Shown here in pieces: positions 14,917 to 22,452 of a stretch of DNA of 64,000 nucleotides. A program made the translations under genes and the position numbers. Within the stretch, counting starts at the first letter, position 1. Every line of letters begins with the position of its first letter. The stretch is taken from contig NZ_CALUAE010000012.1 of NCBI RefSeq assembly GCF_943913955.1, positions 1-64,000 on the forward strand, given 5' to 3'. The notes under the pieces are model-generated. The model was given only the letters and a program-made list of their open reading frames with translations. It had not been told where the DNA came from and searched no databases. The stretch comes from Mycolicibacterium bacteremicum. GTDB lineage: Bacteria > Actinomycetota > Actinomycetes > Mycobacteriales > Mycobacteriaceae.

Positions 14917-16095
14917 TCAGGGTGTCAGAACGACTTTCACCGCACCGTCGGCCTTGCGCTGGAAGATGTCGTAGGCGTGCGGCGCCGCATCCAACGGCAG
15001 GGTGTGGGTGGCGAAGGTGTCCACCCCCAGCGGGTCGGCATCGGTGAGCAACGGCATGATGTCGTCCACCCACTTCTTCACATTGGCCTGACCCATCCGC
15101 AGTTGCACCTGCTTGTCGAACAGTGTGAGCATCGGCATGGGGTCGGCCATCCCGCCGTAGACGCCGATCAGCGATATGGTGCCGCCACGGCGGACGATGT
15201 CGATGGCCGAGTACAGCGCATCCAACCGGTCCACGCCGGCCTTCTCCATGAACGGCTTGGCCAGGGCGTCCGGTAGCAGCCCGCTCAGCTGCTGTGCCGC
15301 CTTGGTGATCGGCGAACCGTGCGCCTCCATGCCGACCGCGTCGATCACCGCGTCGGTGCCGCGGCCACCGGTGAGCTCGCGGACCGCATCGCCCAGGGAC
15401 GGATTCTGCTCGAGGTCCAGCGTGCGCAGCCCGCGACTCTGTGCCCGCGCCAGCCGCTCGGGAATCCGGTCCACCGCGATCACCTCGTAGCCGAGGTGCG
15501 CCGCGATACGCGCCGCCATATCGCCGATCGGTCCGAGGCCCAGCACGGTGACCGAGCCGCCGTCCGGGATGCCGGCATAGGCGACCGCCTGCCAGGCGGT
15601 GGGCAACACATCGGACAGGTAGACGAACCGGGAGTCCGGCGGACCCTCGGGGACCTTGATGTGGGTGAACTGCGCCTGCGGCACCCGCAGCAGTTCGGCC
15701 TGCCCGCCGGGCACCTGACCGTAGAGTTCCGAGTAACCGAAAAGTGCTGCGCCCATCCCGTGTTCGCGAACCTGTGTGGTCTCGCACTGGGTGTAGAGCG
15801 TGCGATCGCACATGTAGCAGGACCCGCACGAGATCTGGAACGGGATCACCACGCGGTCGCCGACCTTGAGATTCGTGACATCGGCGCCCACCTCGGCCAC
15901 GACACCCATCGGCTCGTGGCCGAGGATGTCGCCGGGGCTCATGAACGCCCCGAGGACCTCGTACAGGTGCAGGTCGGACCCGCAGATGTTGGTCGAGGTC
16001 ACCTCGATGATCGCGTCGGTGGACTGTTCGATCTTCGGGTCGGGTACCTGTTCGACTCGGACGTCGCGCTTACCTTGCCAGGTGACAGCTTTCAT
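14917..16095 (-). CDS. Zinc-dependent alcohol/formaldehyde dehydrogenase-like oxidoreductase
   Basis: The 392-residue medium-chain dehydrogenase has catalytic-zinc ligands C38 (ICGSDLH) and H60/E61 (GHEPMG), the structural-zinc cysteines C90, C93, C96 and C104, and the NAD(P) motif VLGLGPIGDMAA. The extended insert after LFGYSELYGQVPGGQAE resembles glutathione-independent formaldehyde dehydrogenases. It probably oxidises a small alcohol or aldehyde adduct with NAD(P)+. The ATG at 16095 is 10 nt from a SigF-like -10 element, so the transcript is probably leaderless and stress-induced. It is a single gene closed by the hairpin at 14876-14902. Confidence 0.88.
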   Translation of the reverse strand: MKAVTWQGKRDVRVEQVPDPKIEQSTDAIIEVTSTNICGSDLHLYEVLGAFMSPGDILGHEPMGVVAEVGADVTNLKVGDRVVIPFQISCGSCYMCDRTLYTQCETTQVREHGMGAALFGYSELYGQVPGGQAELLRVPQAQFTHIKVPEGPPDSRFVYLSDVLPTAWQAVAYAGIPDGGSVTVLGLGPIGDMAARIAAHLGYEVIAVDRIPERLARAQSRGLRTLDLEQNPSLGDAVRELTGGRGTDAVIDAVGMEAHGSPITKAAQQLSGLLPDALAKPFMEKAGVDRLDALYSAIDIVRRGGTISLIGVYGGMADPMPMLTLFDKQVQLRMGQANVKKWVDDIMPLLTDADPLGVDTFATHTLPLDAAPHAYDIFQRKADGAVKVVLTP

Positions 16096-16105
16096 GGGGC
16101 AGGCA

Positions 16106-16130
16106 TGCCCGCCCGGCGGGGTCCGAAACA
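16106..16130 (-). promoter_or_regulatory. SigF-like promoter of the alcohol dehydrogenase gene
   Basis: On the minus strand TGTTT (16130-16126) and GGGCA (16110-16106) are separated by 15 bp. The SigF consensus is GGTTT-N15-17-GGGTA, so each box has one mismatch. The start codon follows after 10 nt, implying a leaderless mRNA. Confidence 0.55.
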
Positions 16131-16140
16131 GCCACGCCGG

Positions 16141-17637
16141 TCAGTGCCGTTCGGAAGCGGTCAGCCCGCGCGTGGCCGGCCCCTCCAGCAGCGTCCCATC
16201 CGGCGCGAACCGGGACCCGTGCAGCGGACACTCCCAGGCACAGTCGGCGTCGTTCCAGGTGACGATGCCACCGAGGTGGGGGCACACCGGAGAGACCGTC
16301 CGGTGGACCCCGTCGACGACACTGTCGGCGTGCAGATGCCACGGCGGTCCGGCGACCACCCCGTGCCCTTCGGCCGGGTCCGCCCGGCGGGTGGCCGGCG
16401 CCACCCACCCCTTGGCCAACTCGTACCCGTCGGACAGATTGTGCTTGAGGGCCGCGGACAGTCCCCGCAGTTCGCGCGGGCTCCAGGCGGCGAAGGCGTT
16501 CGCCCACGGCATGTGGCCACCCAGGATCTGGCCGGACAGCGACAGCGCCGCCGCGATACCGTTGGTCATTCCCCACTTGTCGAATCCGGTGGCGATCCAG
16601 ACATGTTGTGCGCCGGGAAGAATGGGTCCCGCATAGGGCAACTCGTCGATCGGTGAATAGTCCTGCGCGGACCAGAAGTGCGTCTGTACCGCGCCCGGGA
16701 AGTGCTGCCCGGCCCAGTGCACCAGATCTGCGACCCGGCGCGCGGCATCGGTGGCCCGGCCCACCTTGTGCCCGCCGCCGCCGACGATCAACCGATCACC
16801 GCCCGGTGTCGGCGCATAACGCACCGACCGGGTCGGCGAATCGGTCGAGATGAACATCGGCCGGGTGATGTCACCGGGCACATCGAAAGCCACACAGTAG
16901 GATCGGTGTGGACTGACCTTGGCGAAGAAGCCGCCGCGGTCCAGGATCGGGATACCGGTCGCCAGGATGCAGTGCTCGGCGGTCACGGTCGTCGACGCGC
17001 CGGGCCGGTCGACGGTCAGCCGCAACGGGGTACCGACCGAGACGCCGCGCACCCGCGCGCCCTGCACCAGCGTTCCGCCGTGCCGCTCGAATTCCACGAC
17101 GAAGCTGTCCAGCAGCGGGATCGGGTCGATCTGGGCCTGTTCGGGCAGCCGGACGCCGCCGGCGAACGGGAACGGCACGGCCGCGTCGGACGCCCACTCG
17201 GCGGGTAGACCGGCAGCCCGGCATGCCTCGAGTTCCCGGCGCGCCGAATCGACACCGGACTGGGATTGGGCGTAGGTGTAGGCATCCTCGCGCTGCACGC
17301 TCAACCCATGCGCGTCCAGGTGACGCAGCAGCCAGTCACGGCCCTCGGTATTACCGTCGACGTAGGCGCGCAGTATCTGGTCGCCGTGCTTGGCCCGGAT
17401 CCGGGACAGTTTGGTCCCCTGCAGCAGGCTGACCTTCCCGGTGGTGTTCCCGGTGGTGCCGGCGCCGACGTGGTGGGCCTCCAGCACCACCACCCGCTTA
17501 CCGGCACGTGCCAGCAGCAGCGCAGTGCACAGGCCGGTGATCCCGGCGCCGACGACCGCGACGTCGAAGGTGTCATCCGGAAGCCCAGCGTCCCGGTCGA
17601 CTACCTCGGTGCGACCGTCGAGCCACAGCGATGTCAT
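16141..17637 (-). CDS. FAD-dependent oxidoreductase with C-terminal Rieske domain
   Basis: The 498-residue protein joins a DAO-type FAD oxidoreductase (VAVVGAGITGLCTALLLARAG near residue 28, then GNTTGKVSLLQG and the late YSPIDELPYAGPI and ATGFDKWGMTNG motifs) to a C-terminal Rieske [2Fe-2S] domain with CPHLGG at 452-457 and CPLHGS at 470-475. This fusion is found in many actinobacteria and Bacilli and is thought to pass electrons between FAD and the cluster; the substrate is unknown. Its ATG overlaps the stop of a tiny acidic gene (17634-17777) as ATGA, so the two are translated together from the SigF-like promoter at 17789-17813. Confidence 0.9.
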   Translation of the reverse strand: MTSLWLDGRTEVVDRDAGLPDDTFDVAVVGAGITGLCTALLLARAGKRVVVLEAHHVGAGTTGNTTGKVSLLQGTKLSRIRAKHGDQILRAYVDGNTEGRDWLLRHLDAHGLSVQREDAYTYAQSQSGVDSARRELEACRAAGLPAEWASDAAVPFPFAGGVRLPEQAQIDPIPLLDSFVVEFERHGGTLVQGARVRGVSVGTPLRLTVDRPGASTTVTAEHCILATGIPILDRGGFFAKVSPHRSYCVAFDVPGDITRPMFISTDSPTRSVRYAPTPGGDRLIVGGGGHKVGRATDAARRVADLVHWAGQHFPGAVQTHFWSAQDYSPIDELPYAGPILPGAQHVWIATGFDKWGMTNGIAAALSLSGQILGGHMPWANAFAAWSPRELRGLSAALKHNLSDGYELAKGWVAPATRRADPAEGHGVVAGPPWHLHADSVVDGVHRTVSPVCPHLGGIVTWNDADCAWECPLHGSRFAPDGTLLEGPATRGLTASERH

Positions 17638-17777
17638 GCGCCGGTGCCCTCCCCGGTCTCGTCCGGATCATCGGCGCCCTCGGCCGGATCGGGCTGCGGC
17701 TGCAGCCGTTCGGGTTGGATCATCTCGGGGTCACCATCGGGGTCGTGCTGATCGTCCTCGTCGGGATTCGCGGTCAT
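17634..17777 (-). CDS. Tiny acidic protein, 47 aa, coupled to FAD-Rieske gene
   Basis: The ORF reads MTANPDEDDQHDPDGDPEM and ends EGADDPDETGEGTGA. It is strongly acidic, Pro-rich, lacks hydrophobic segments and is probably disordered. It shares the ATGA overlap with the FAD-Rieske gene and begins 11 nt from a SigF-like -10 box, so it is the first gene of that operon. No function is known. Its existence rests on the start, the coupling and the promoter, since compositional signals are weak in so short a frame. Confidence 0.7.
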   Translation of the reverse strand: MTANPDEDDQHDPDGDPEMIQPERLQPQPDPAEGADDPDETGEGTGA

Positions 17778-17788
17778 AGGGGCGGCGA

Positions 17789-17813
17789 TACCCCGCCCCG
17801 CGGCGCCGAAACG
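17789..17813 (-). promoter_or_regulatory. SigF-like promoter of the acidic protein/FAD-Rieske operon
   Basis: CGTTT (17813-17809) and GGGTA (17793-17789) are spaced by 15 bp on the minus strand, one mismatch in total from the SigF consensus. The ATG at 17777 lies 11 nt after the -10 box, so the mRNA is probably leaderless. The site ends 7 bp from the stop codon of the aldehyde dehydrogenase gene. Confidence 0.7.
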
Positions 17814-17819
17814 GGGCAG

Positions 17820-19103
17820 TCAACCCCCGACCGGTGCGTAGTGCACGACCTTCACCGCACTCATCTCGTCGAGAAGTTCCGGCCCGTAGCCGAATCCCGC
17901 ACCGCTGGCCCGCCGCGGCTGCGCCGCGCCGCCCGGAGCCCCGCCGAACACATTGTTGATCTTGACGGTTCCGACCGGCAGCGCACGCCAGGCCTGCTGC
18001 GCGCGCGTCATGTCCGCGGTCAGCACCGTTGCGGCCAGGCCGAACCGATCATCGGCCGCCTCGGTCAGCGCGGTCTGGAAATCCGGCACCTCCCGGACTG
18101 CTGCGACCGGACCGAACGTCTCGTCGGAGAAGATCAGCATGTCGGGTGTGCACCCGGTGAGCACCGTGGGCGGATAGAAGTTCCCGTCCCCGGCGGGCTC
18201 ACCGCCGACCAGGATCCGCGCGCCACGATGGGCTGCATCGCTGACGTGGCGGTGGACGTGTCCGCACTGCCGTTCGTCGACCAGTGGTCCGATCCGGTCT
18301 GCCCAGGACCGTGCCTCGGCGACCAGGGCGTCGGTGAACTCGTCGGCCACCGCCTCGTGGACGTAGATGCGCTCCACCGACACGCAGATCTGGCCGGCGT
18401 TGGCGAACGCGCCCAGGGCGGCCTGGCCGGCAGCCCAGTCCGGTGGCACGCCCGCATCCACGATCAACGCGTCGTTACCACCGTTCTCCAACAAGGCCTT
18501 GGCGCCGCGTTGGGCGCAGGCGCACGCGATGTCCCGTCCGGTGGCCGAACTCCCGACATGCGCGACGACATCGACGAACGGGGAGGCCGCCAGGCGGGCT
18601 CCGACGGCCCCGTCCCCGTCGACAATCTCCAGCACACCGTCGGGCAGTTGCGCGGCGATCAGTTCCGCGAACCGCCGACCGGTTTCCGAACAGCGCTCAC
18701 TGGGCTTGTGCACCACGACGTTTCCCATCACCAGTGCGGCGCCCAGCAGCCCGGCCGCCACGGCGACCGGATCGTTCCACGGTGTCAACACCGCGACGAC
18801 GCCGATGGGTTCACGCACCATCAGGTCGGTGCAGCCCCAGTCACCGTTGAGACTTCGTCCGCCGTGCACCGGCCCCAGCTGTGCGTATTGCTGCAGTGTG
18901 CCGATGCCTGCCGCCACACCGCCGCGAGCGTCCGCGGGCGTCTTGCCGGTCTCCCGTGCGTTCACCGCGGCCAACTCCTCGGCGGCGGCAGCGACCGCCG
19001 ACGCCGCAGCGGACAGCGCGGCTGCCCGATCGGCGGCGGAGGTCTGCGCCCAGCCGGTGGCAGCCTGTCGGGTCCGTTCGATGGCGGCGGTGATCGGTTC
19101 CAT
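17820..19103 (-). CDS. Aldehyde dehydrogenase family protein
   Basis: The 427-residue protein is a short member of the NAD(P)-dependent aldehyde dehydrogenase superfamily. It shows the LTPWNDPV strand, the GSSATGR cofactor loop (184-190), catalytic Glu206 in LLENGGND and the nucleophile Cys240 in NAGQICVSVER, and ends with the DEMSAVKVVHY motif. It probably oxidises an unknown aldehyde to the acid. The ATG at 19103 (MEPITAAIERTRQ) is chosen because it begins the conserved helix and lies 10 nt after a GGGTA box, which fits a leaderless SigF transcript. Upstream in-frame codons would run through that promoter. Confidence 0.88.
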   Translation of the reverse strand: MEPITAAIERTRQAATGWAQTSAADRAAALSAAASAVAAAAEELAAVNARETGKTPADARGGVAAGIGTLQQYAQLGPVHGGRSLNGDWGCTDLMVREPIGVVAVLTPWNDPVAVAAGLLGAALVMGNVVVHKPSERCSETGRRFAELIAAQLPDGVLEIVDGDGAVGARLAASPFVDVVAHVGSSATGRDIACACAQRGAKALLENGGNDALIVDAGVPPDWAAGQAALGAFANAGQICVSVERIYVHEAVADEFTDALVAEARSWADRIGPLVDERQCGHVHRHVSDAAHRGARILVGGEPAGDGNFYPPTVLTGCTPDMLIFSDETFGPVAAVREVPDFQTALTEAADDRFGLAATVLTADMTRAQQAWRALPVGTVKINNVFGGAPGGAAQPRRASGAGFGYGPELLDEMSAVKVVHYAPVGG

Positions 19104-19113
19104 CGGGCCGAGG

Positions 19114-19138
19114 TACCCGTCCGGCGCCGATCGACACC
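19114..19138 (-). promoter_or_regulatory. SigF-like promoter of the aldehyde dehydrogenase gene
   Basis: GGTGT (19138-19134) and GGGTA (19118-19114) are 15 bp apart on the minus strand, one mismatch from the SigF consensus. The start codon at 19103 follows after 10 nt. Confidence 0.7.
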
Positions 19139-19198
19139 CGGCGATTACACCGCGCCGAGCCGGGCACCCCATCCGGCATCACCGACCGAGGAGTGAAG

Positions 19199-20302
19199 AT
19201 GCGCGCCGACCGTTTCCGGAACCTGCTGTCCCGCGAGGGTCCGTTCGTCTCGGTGCACTACGACAATTCGCACGACACCGAGGACGCGGTGGCGCAACTG
19301 GAGCTCCGGTGGCGCGCGATCCGCGGTCACCTGGATGCCCACGGCGTGGGCGCCACCGTGGCCGAGCACCTGCAGCGGGCCGTCCTGGGCAGCCTGCCGT
19401 CGTCTGGGCAGGCCGGGCGGGCACTGGTGGCCGATCACGCGGGCGTCGTGTTGAACGAACCGCTGCTGCGGGGCCCCGCCGTGCCGCTGGTGCGGGTGTC
19501 ACCGCTGCCCTACCTCATACCGTTCGTCGAACACGGCCTGACCCAGCCCACCTATCTGCTGATCGCGGTCGATCGCACCGGCGCCGATGTCACGGTGCAC
19601 CGCGACGGCCGTGACGAGGACACCACCGTGCAGGGCAGCGGATTCCCGGTACACAAGGCGGCCGGTGCCGAAACCGCCGGCTACGGCGACCCGCAGTTGC
19701 GTGCGGCCGAGGCCGCACGCCAGAACATCCGCGAGGTCACCCGCGAGAGCACCATCCTGTTCGACGAGGTCGACCCCGAGACCGTGTTCGTGGTGGGTGA
19801 GGTCCGAGCCCGGCACGACCTGCTCAGCGCGCTACCCGGTCGGGTGCGCGATCGGGTGGTGACATTGGCCGACGGCGCCCGGGGCAGCATCGACGCCGAC
19901 CGGCTGCGGGCCGATGTCGACGAGCACTTCCTGCTGCGGCGCAACGACGCCGTCGGTGACGCGGCCCGCCGGTTCGCGGCCGCGCGCGACGGCGGGTCCG
20001 GGTTGGCGGCACAGGGCCTTTCCGGTGTCTGCGCCGCGTTGCGCGATGGCGCGGTGGACACGCTGCTCATCGGTGATCTGCAGGACCGCACCGTGGTGCT
20101 CGGTGAGCATCTCAGTGAGATCGCACCGAACCCGGACGTGCTGTCCGAGTTGGGTGCCGCGCCGGCCGCGACCGTCCGAGCCGATGAGGCGCTGCCGCTG
20201 CTGGCCGTGGCCACCGCGTCGGAGCTGATCCGCATCGATGACCGCGTCGACCCCGACGACGGCATCGGCGCGGTACTGCGGTACCGCCGCCGACTCGACT
20301 AG
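19199..20302 (+). CDS. Rv2629/Balon-like ribosome hibernation factor (bacterial eRF1-type)
   Basis: The 367-residue protein matches the Rv2629 family as I remember it: EGPFVSVHYDNSHDTEDA at the N-terminus, GYPVHK-like GFPVHKAAG in the middle and SGLAAQGLSGVCAALRDGAVDTLLIGDL near the C-terminus. Rv2629 belongs to the DosR regulon of M. tuberculosis, and mycobacterial homologues were reported as Balon-type factors that sit in the ribosomal A site during dormancy. The ATG at 19199 is favoured over GTG 19193 because GAGGAG lies five bases upstream. A weak CGATT-N15-GGGCA element at 19142-19166 could be a SigF promoter. It is divergent from the aldehyde dehydrogenase gene. Confidence 0.82.
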   Translation: MRADRFRNLLSREGPFVSVHYDNSHDTEDAVAQLELRWRAIRGHLDAHGVGATVAEHLQRAVLGSLPSSGQAGRALVADHAGVVLNEPLLRGPAVPLVRVSPLPYLIPFVEHGLTQPTYLLIAVDRTGADVTVHRDGRDEDTTVQGSGFPVHKAAGAETAGYGDPQLRAAEAARQNIREVTRESTILFDEVDPETVFVVGEVRARHDLLSALPGRVRDRVVTLADGARGSIDADRLRADVDEHFLLRRNDAVGDAARRFAAARDGGSGLAAQGLSGVCAALRDGAVDTLLIGDLQDRTVVLGEHLSEIAPNPDVLSELGAAPAATVRADEALPLLAVATASELIRIDDRVDPDDGIGAVLRYRRRLD

Positions 20303-20487
20303 TCCGGCGAACCCTCGCTGTCGTCGAAGAACGCCCAGCCGTCATCGGACTTGACCTCCATGCGCCAGCCGAGTTCGGAGTTGTCGGCCTTGGAATCGAC
20401 GAACCACGCGTGCGCGTCCTCGGCGCTCTCGATGTCTTTGGTGTCGACGACGTCGCCGTGGGGATTCAGAACTCGGTAAGTAGCCAT
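20299..20487 (-). CDS. Small conserved hypothetical protein, 62 aa
   Basis: The protein reads MATYRVLNPHGDVVDTKDIE and ends WAFFDDSEGSPD. It has a predicted beta-alpha-beta-like pattern with GWRMEV and DDGWAFFDD, and a net acidic charge. I recognise it only as a mycobacterial hypothetical. A GGATT-N15-GGGAA element (20524-20500) lies 12 nt upstream, a two-mismatch SigF-type promoter. Its 3' end overlaps the stop of the Balon-like gene by 4 bp, convergently. Confidence 0.7.
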   Translation of the reverse strand: MATYRVLNPHGDVVDTKDIESAEDAHAWFVDSKADNSELGWRMEVKSDDGWAFFDDSEGSPD

Positions 20488-20499
20488 AGCCCACTTACT

Positions 20500-20524
20500 T
20501 TCCCGTTTTCGCCTCCGCTAATCC
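20500..20524 (-). promoter_or_regulatory. Weak SigF-like promoter of the 62-aa gene
   Basis: GGATT (20524-20520) and GGGAA (20504-20500), 15 bp apart, differ from the SigF consensus at one position each. The ATG at 20487 is 12 nt away. Confidence 0.4.
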
Positions 20525-20606
20525 TGGGTGGCCGGTCCGACAGCGACCGATCCGGCGTCCCGCTGGGATGCGGAATCCCCTCGGTCACAGCGCGACTGGG
20601 CTCGGC

Positions 20607-20631
20607 GGTTAGCGCATCCGAGCGGCGGGTA
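20607..20631 (+). promoter_or_regulatory. SigF-like promoter of the 61-aa acidic gene
   Basis: GGTTA (20607-20611), a 15-bp spacer and GGGTA (20627-20631) match the SigF consensus with one mismatch. The ATG at 20642 follows after 10 nt, the same spacing as at the aldehyde dehydrogenase promoter. Confidence 0.7.
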
Positions 20632-20641
20632 TCCGGCCACG

Positions 20642-20827
20642 ATGACAGGTCCAGATCCGGAGAAGCGCGAATCCGAGCACAGTGAATCCGATGTCGACGA
20701 CGACCCGAAGGTGGCCGGCTCCCGGGCCGACGGCGAGGACGGTGGTTCGTATGTGGGCCGTACGTTCTCCGACGACGATTTCGACAGCGGGCAGACCGGC
20801 GCCGAGGCGCGCAGCGAGGCCGACTAG
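20642..20827 (+). CDS. Small acidic protein, 61 aa
   Basis: The frame reads MTGPDPEKRESEHSESDVDD and ends GQTGAEARSEAD. It is highly charged, mostly Asp/Glu/Ser, without hydrophobic clusters, and so is probably disordered. The ATG at 20642 is chosen over an upstream in-frame ATG at 20528 because the SigF-like promoter ends 10 nt before it. The stop overlaps the convergent endonuclease/phosphatase gene by 4 bp. The function is unknown; the promoter suggests a general stress role. Confidence 0.65.
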   Translation: MTGPDPEKRESEHSESDVDDDPKVAGSRADGEDGGSYVGRTFSDDDFDSGQTGAEARSEAD

Positions 20828-21588
20828 CCCAGCTCGATGTCGACGGCCAGCGGTCGGTGGTCCGACAGATCTGCTGATGGCGCTTCACAATTGCGCGCAC
20901 ACAGCGCCGGGTCATCGGTGAGGATGTGGTCGAGTTGTTTGGTGGGGGCGTCCGCGGGAAAGGTCGGCGCCGTCGCCAAGGCTCGGAACCCGGTGTAGCG
21001 GCTCGCCGCCTCCGGGGCCAGGTTCAGATCACCGGTGAGGATGTGCGGGCCGGGTAGGCCCTGCAGGTCACGTACCAGTCTGCGCAGCTGCCGACGGTTC
21101 CATCCCGGCACGAACGAGAGATGGGTGTTGGCAACGGACATCGGGCCGAGCGGGGTGTCCAACTGGGCGATCACCGCGGCGCGCGGTTCTTCGTTGACGA
21201 TCATCACCTTGTTCGGGCCCGGCAGATACATCGGGAAGCGCACCGGGATCCGCGGTAGCCGCACCACCTGCCAACTCGTCGCCGGGAAGCGCGACAGCAG
21301 GGCGATTCCGTATGCCGCGGTGCCGGGCTGTTCCTCGCCGGTGGCCGCCATCCAGGTGGCACCCGGGGTGCCGGCGATCGCGGCGACGAAGCGATGTGCC
21401 ACCGCGCCCATCGCCTCGGCGGCGACGGCGGTGAGATCCGCCCGGCCCGACCGCTGCTGCTCGAGGTCGACCTCCTGCAGCGCGAGGATGTCCGGGTCGA
21501 GACGCTTGATGCACTCGGTCAGCCGGGACGGGTGCACTCCGTCACCGACGGTCCGTCCGTGCAGGATGTTGAAGGTGGCGATCCGCAT
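20824..21588 (-). CDS. Endonuclease/exonuclease/phosphatase family protein
   Basis: The 254-residue protein has the EEP-fold signatures: RIATFNILHG at the N-terminus, LALQEVD with the metal-binding Glu, HILTGDLNL with Asp and Asn, and SDHRPLAVDI with the catalytic His at the C-terminus. Members are phosphodiesterases acting on nucleic acids, phosphoinositides or sphingolipids; the substrate is not evident. No signal peptide is seen. The start at 21588 is the first Met of the fold and lies 10 nt from the palindrome GGGTACCC (21596-21603), which it shares with the divergent nucleotidyltransferase gene. Confidence 0.85.
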   Translation of the reverse strand: MRIATFNILHGRTVGDGVHPSRLTECIKRLDPDILALQEVDLEQQRSGRADLTAVAAEAMGAVAHRFVAAIAGTPGATWMAATGEEQPGTAAYGIALLSRFPATSWQVVRLPRIPVRFPMYLPGPNKVMIVNEEPRAAVIAQLDTPLGPMSVANTHLSFVPGWNRRQLRRLVRDLQGLPGPHILTGDLNLAPEAASRYTGFRALATAPTFPADAPTKQLDHILTDDPALCARNCEAPSADLSDHRPLAVDIELG

Positions 21589-21595
21589 GATCAGT

Positions 21596-21603
21596 GGGTA
21601 CCC
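21596..21603. promoter_or_regulatory. Palindromic GGGTACCC shared by two divergent starts
   Basis: GGGTACCC gives a GGGTA box on each strand. The minus-strand box is 10 nt from the ATG at 21588 and the plus-strand box is 11 nt from the ATG at 21612, the spacing seen at the leaderless SigF-like promoters nearby. No convincing -35 GGTTT is present in either direction, so the promoter call is tentative. Confidence 0.35.
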
Positions 21604-21611
21604 ACGATTGC

Positions 21612-22160
21612 ATGTCGACACATGAAGAACTGCGGGCGGCCATGCGCACGGCCGCGTCGGCGCTCAAGGAGCACGGCCCGCCGTTCGCGCTCGCCGGGAG
21701 TTATGCCCTCTGGGTGGCTGGCGGGCCCGAACCCGTGCACGATGTCGACTTCGTGGTCGCCGAGGCGGATACCGAAGCGGCGGCCGCAACACTGTGCAAG
21801 GCCGGGTTCCGCATCGAACGGCCGCCCGAGGACTGGTTGTTCAAGGCTCATGCCGGCCCGGCGCTGGTCGATGTCCTGCACCGCGTCAACGGCGATCCGG
21901 TGACCGCGCAGACGCTCGCGTGCGCCGAACAGCACGATGTGGTGGCGATCCGCATGCCGGTGCTTCCGGTGACGTCCGTGCTGGCGCAGAAGTTGCGCGC
22001 GCTCAACGAACATTACTGCGATTTCACCCGCCTGCTGCCGGCCGTGCGCGCGGTGCGGGAGCGGGTGGACTGGTCCGAACTGCGGACCATGACCGCCGAC
22101 AACGACTTCGCGGTCGCGTTCCTCGTGTTGGCCGATCGGCTCGGCCTCAGCGGTCAGTGA
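21612..22160 (+). CDS. Nucleotidyltransferase-fold protein
   Basis: The 182-residue protein contains an MNT-type nucleotidyltransferase core: FALAGSYALWVAGG (G-S motif variant), HDVDFVV with the two metal-binding aspartates, and a later VDVLHRVNG strand with the third Asp. A helical C-terminal region includes VTSVLAQKLRALNEHYCDF, a pattern seen in AbiEii-like and MJ0435-like nucleotidyltransferases. No toxin-antitoxin partner is adjacent, so a solo role is more likely. The ATG at 21612 is 23 bp from the divergent start at 21588. Confidence 0.75.
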   Translation: MSTHEELRAAMRTAASALKEHGPPFALAGSYALWVAGGPEPVHDVDFVVAEADTEAAAATLCKAGFRIERPPEDWLFKAHAGPALVDVLHRVNGDPVTAQTLACAEQHDVVAIRMPVLPVTSVLAQKLRALNEHYCDFTRLLPAVRAVRERVDWSELRTMTADNDFAVAFLVLADRLGLSGQ

Positions 22161-22411
22161 TTGCGCAGCTTGTCGACGAGCTTGTCCTTGGTGAGCTTCG
22201 AGTAACCGCTCATGCCCAATTCCTTGGCTCGCTTTTTCAGGTCGGCCACGTTCCAGTCCTCGTAGGACCCTGACTTACCGCCCTTGCGGCCCACCGCGGA
22301 CGTACCGCGGGCGGCCGCGGCATTGGAGATGCGTGCCGCCTTCTCCTTCGAATTGCCCTGCTCGCGCAGGTCCTCGTACATCTTCTCGTTCTTGATCGAT
22401 GAATTCGGCAT
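22154..22411 (-). CDS. Small basic SAP/Rho-N-like protein (DUF7218 type), 85 aa
   Basis: The protein starts MPNSSIKNEKMYEDLREQG, has an NSKEKAARISNAAAARG helix and ends with a SAP/Rho-N-like motif, WNVADLKKRAKELGMSGYSK followed by KDKLVDKLRNH. SAP and Rho-N domains bind nucleic acid, so a chromatin- or RNA-binding role under stress is plausible but unproven. A CGTTT-N16-GGGAA element ends 9 nt before the ATG, suggesting a leaderless SigF-type transcript. It overlaps the nucleotidyltransferase stop convergently by 7 bp. Confidence 0.8.
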   Translation of the reverse strand: MPNSSIKNEKMYEDLREQGNSKEKAARISNAAAARGTSAVGRKGGKSGSYEDWNVADLKKRAKELGMSGYSKLTKDKLVDKLRNH

Positions 22412-22420
22412 ATCGGTGGA

Positions 22421-22446
22421 TTCCCGGGCGCGGGCGGGGCGAAACG
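22421..22446 (-). promoter_or_regulatory. SigF-like promoter of the SAP/Rho-N-like gene
   Basis: CGTTT (22446-22442), a 16-bp spacer and GGGAA (22425-22421) on the minus strand give one mismatch per box from the SigF consensus. The ATG at 22411 is 9 nt downstream. Confidence 0.45.
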
Positions 22447-22452
22447 GGACCG

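Noticed and set aside
21612..22411. Toxin-antitoxin pair of nucleotidyltransferase and small basic protein
   Set aside because: The two genes are convergent, not an operon, and the small protein has a SAP/Rho-N motif rather than an antitoxin fold.
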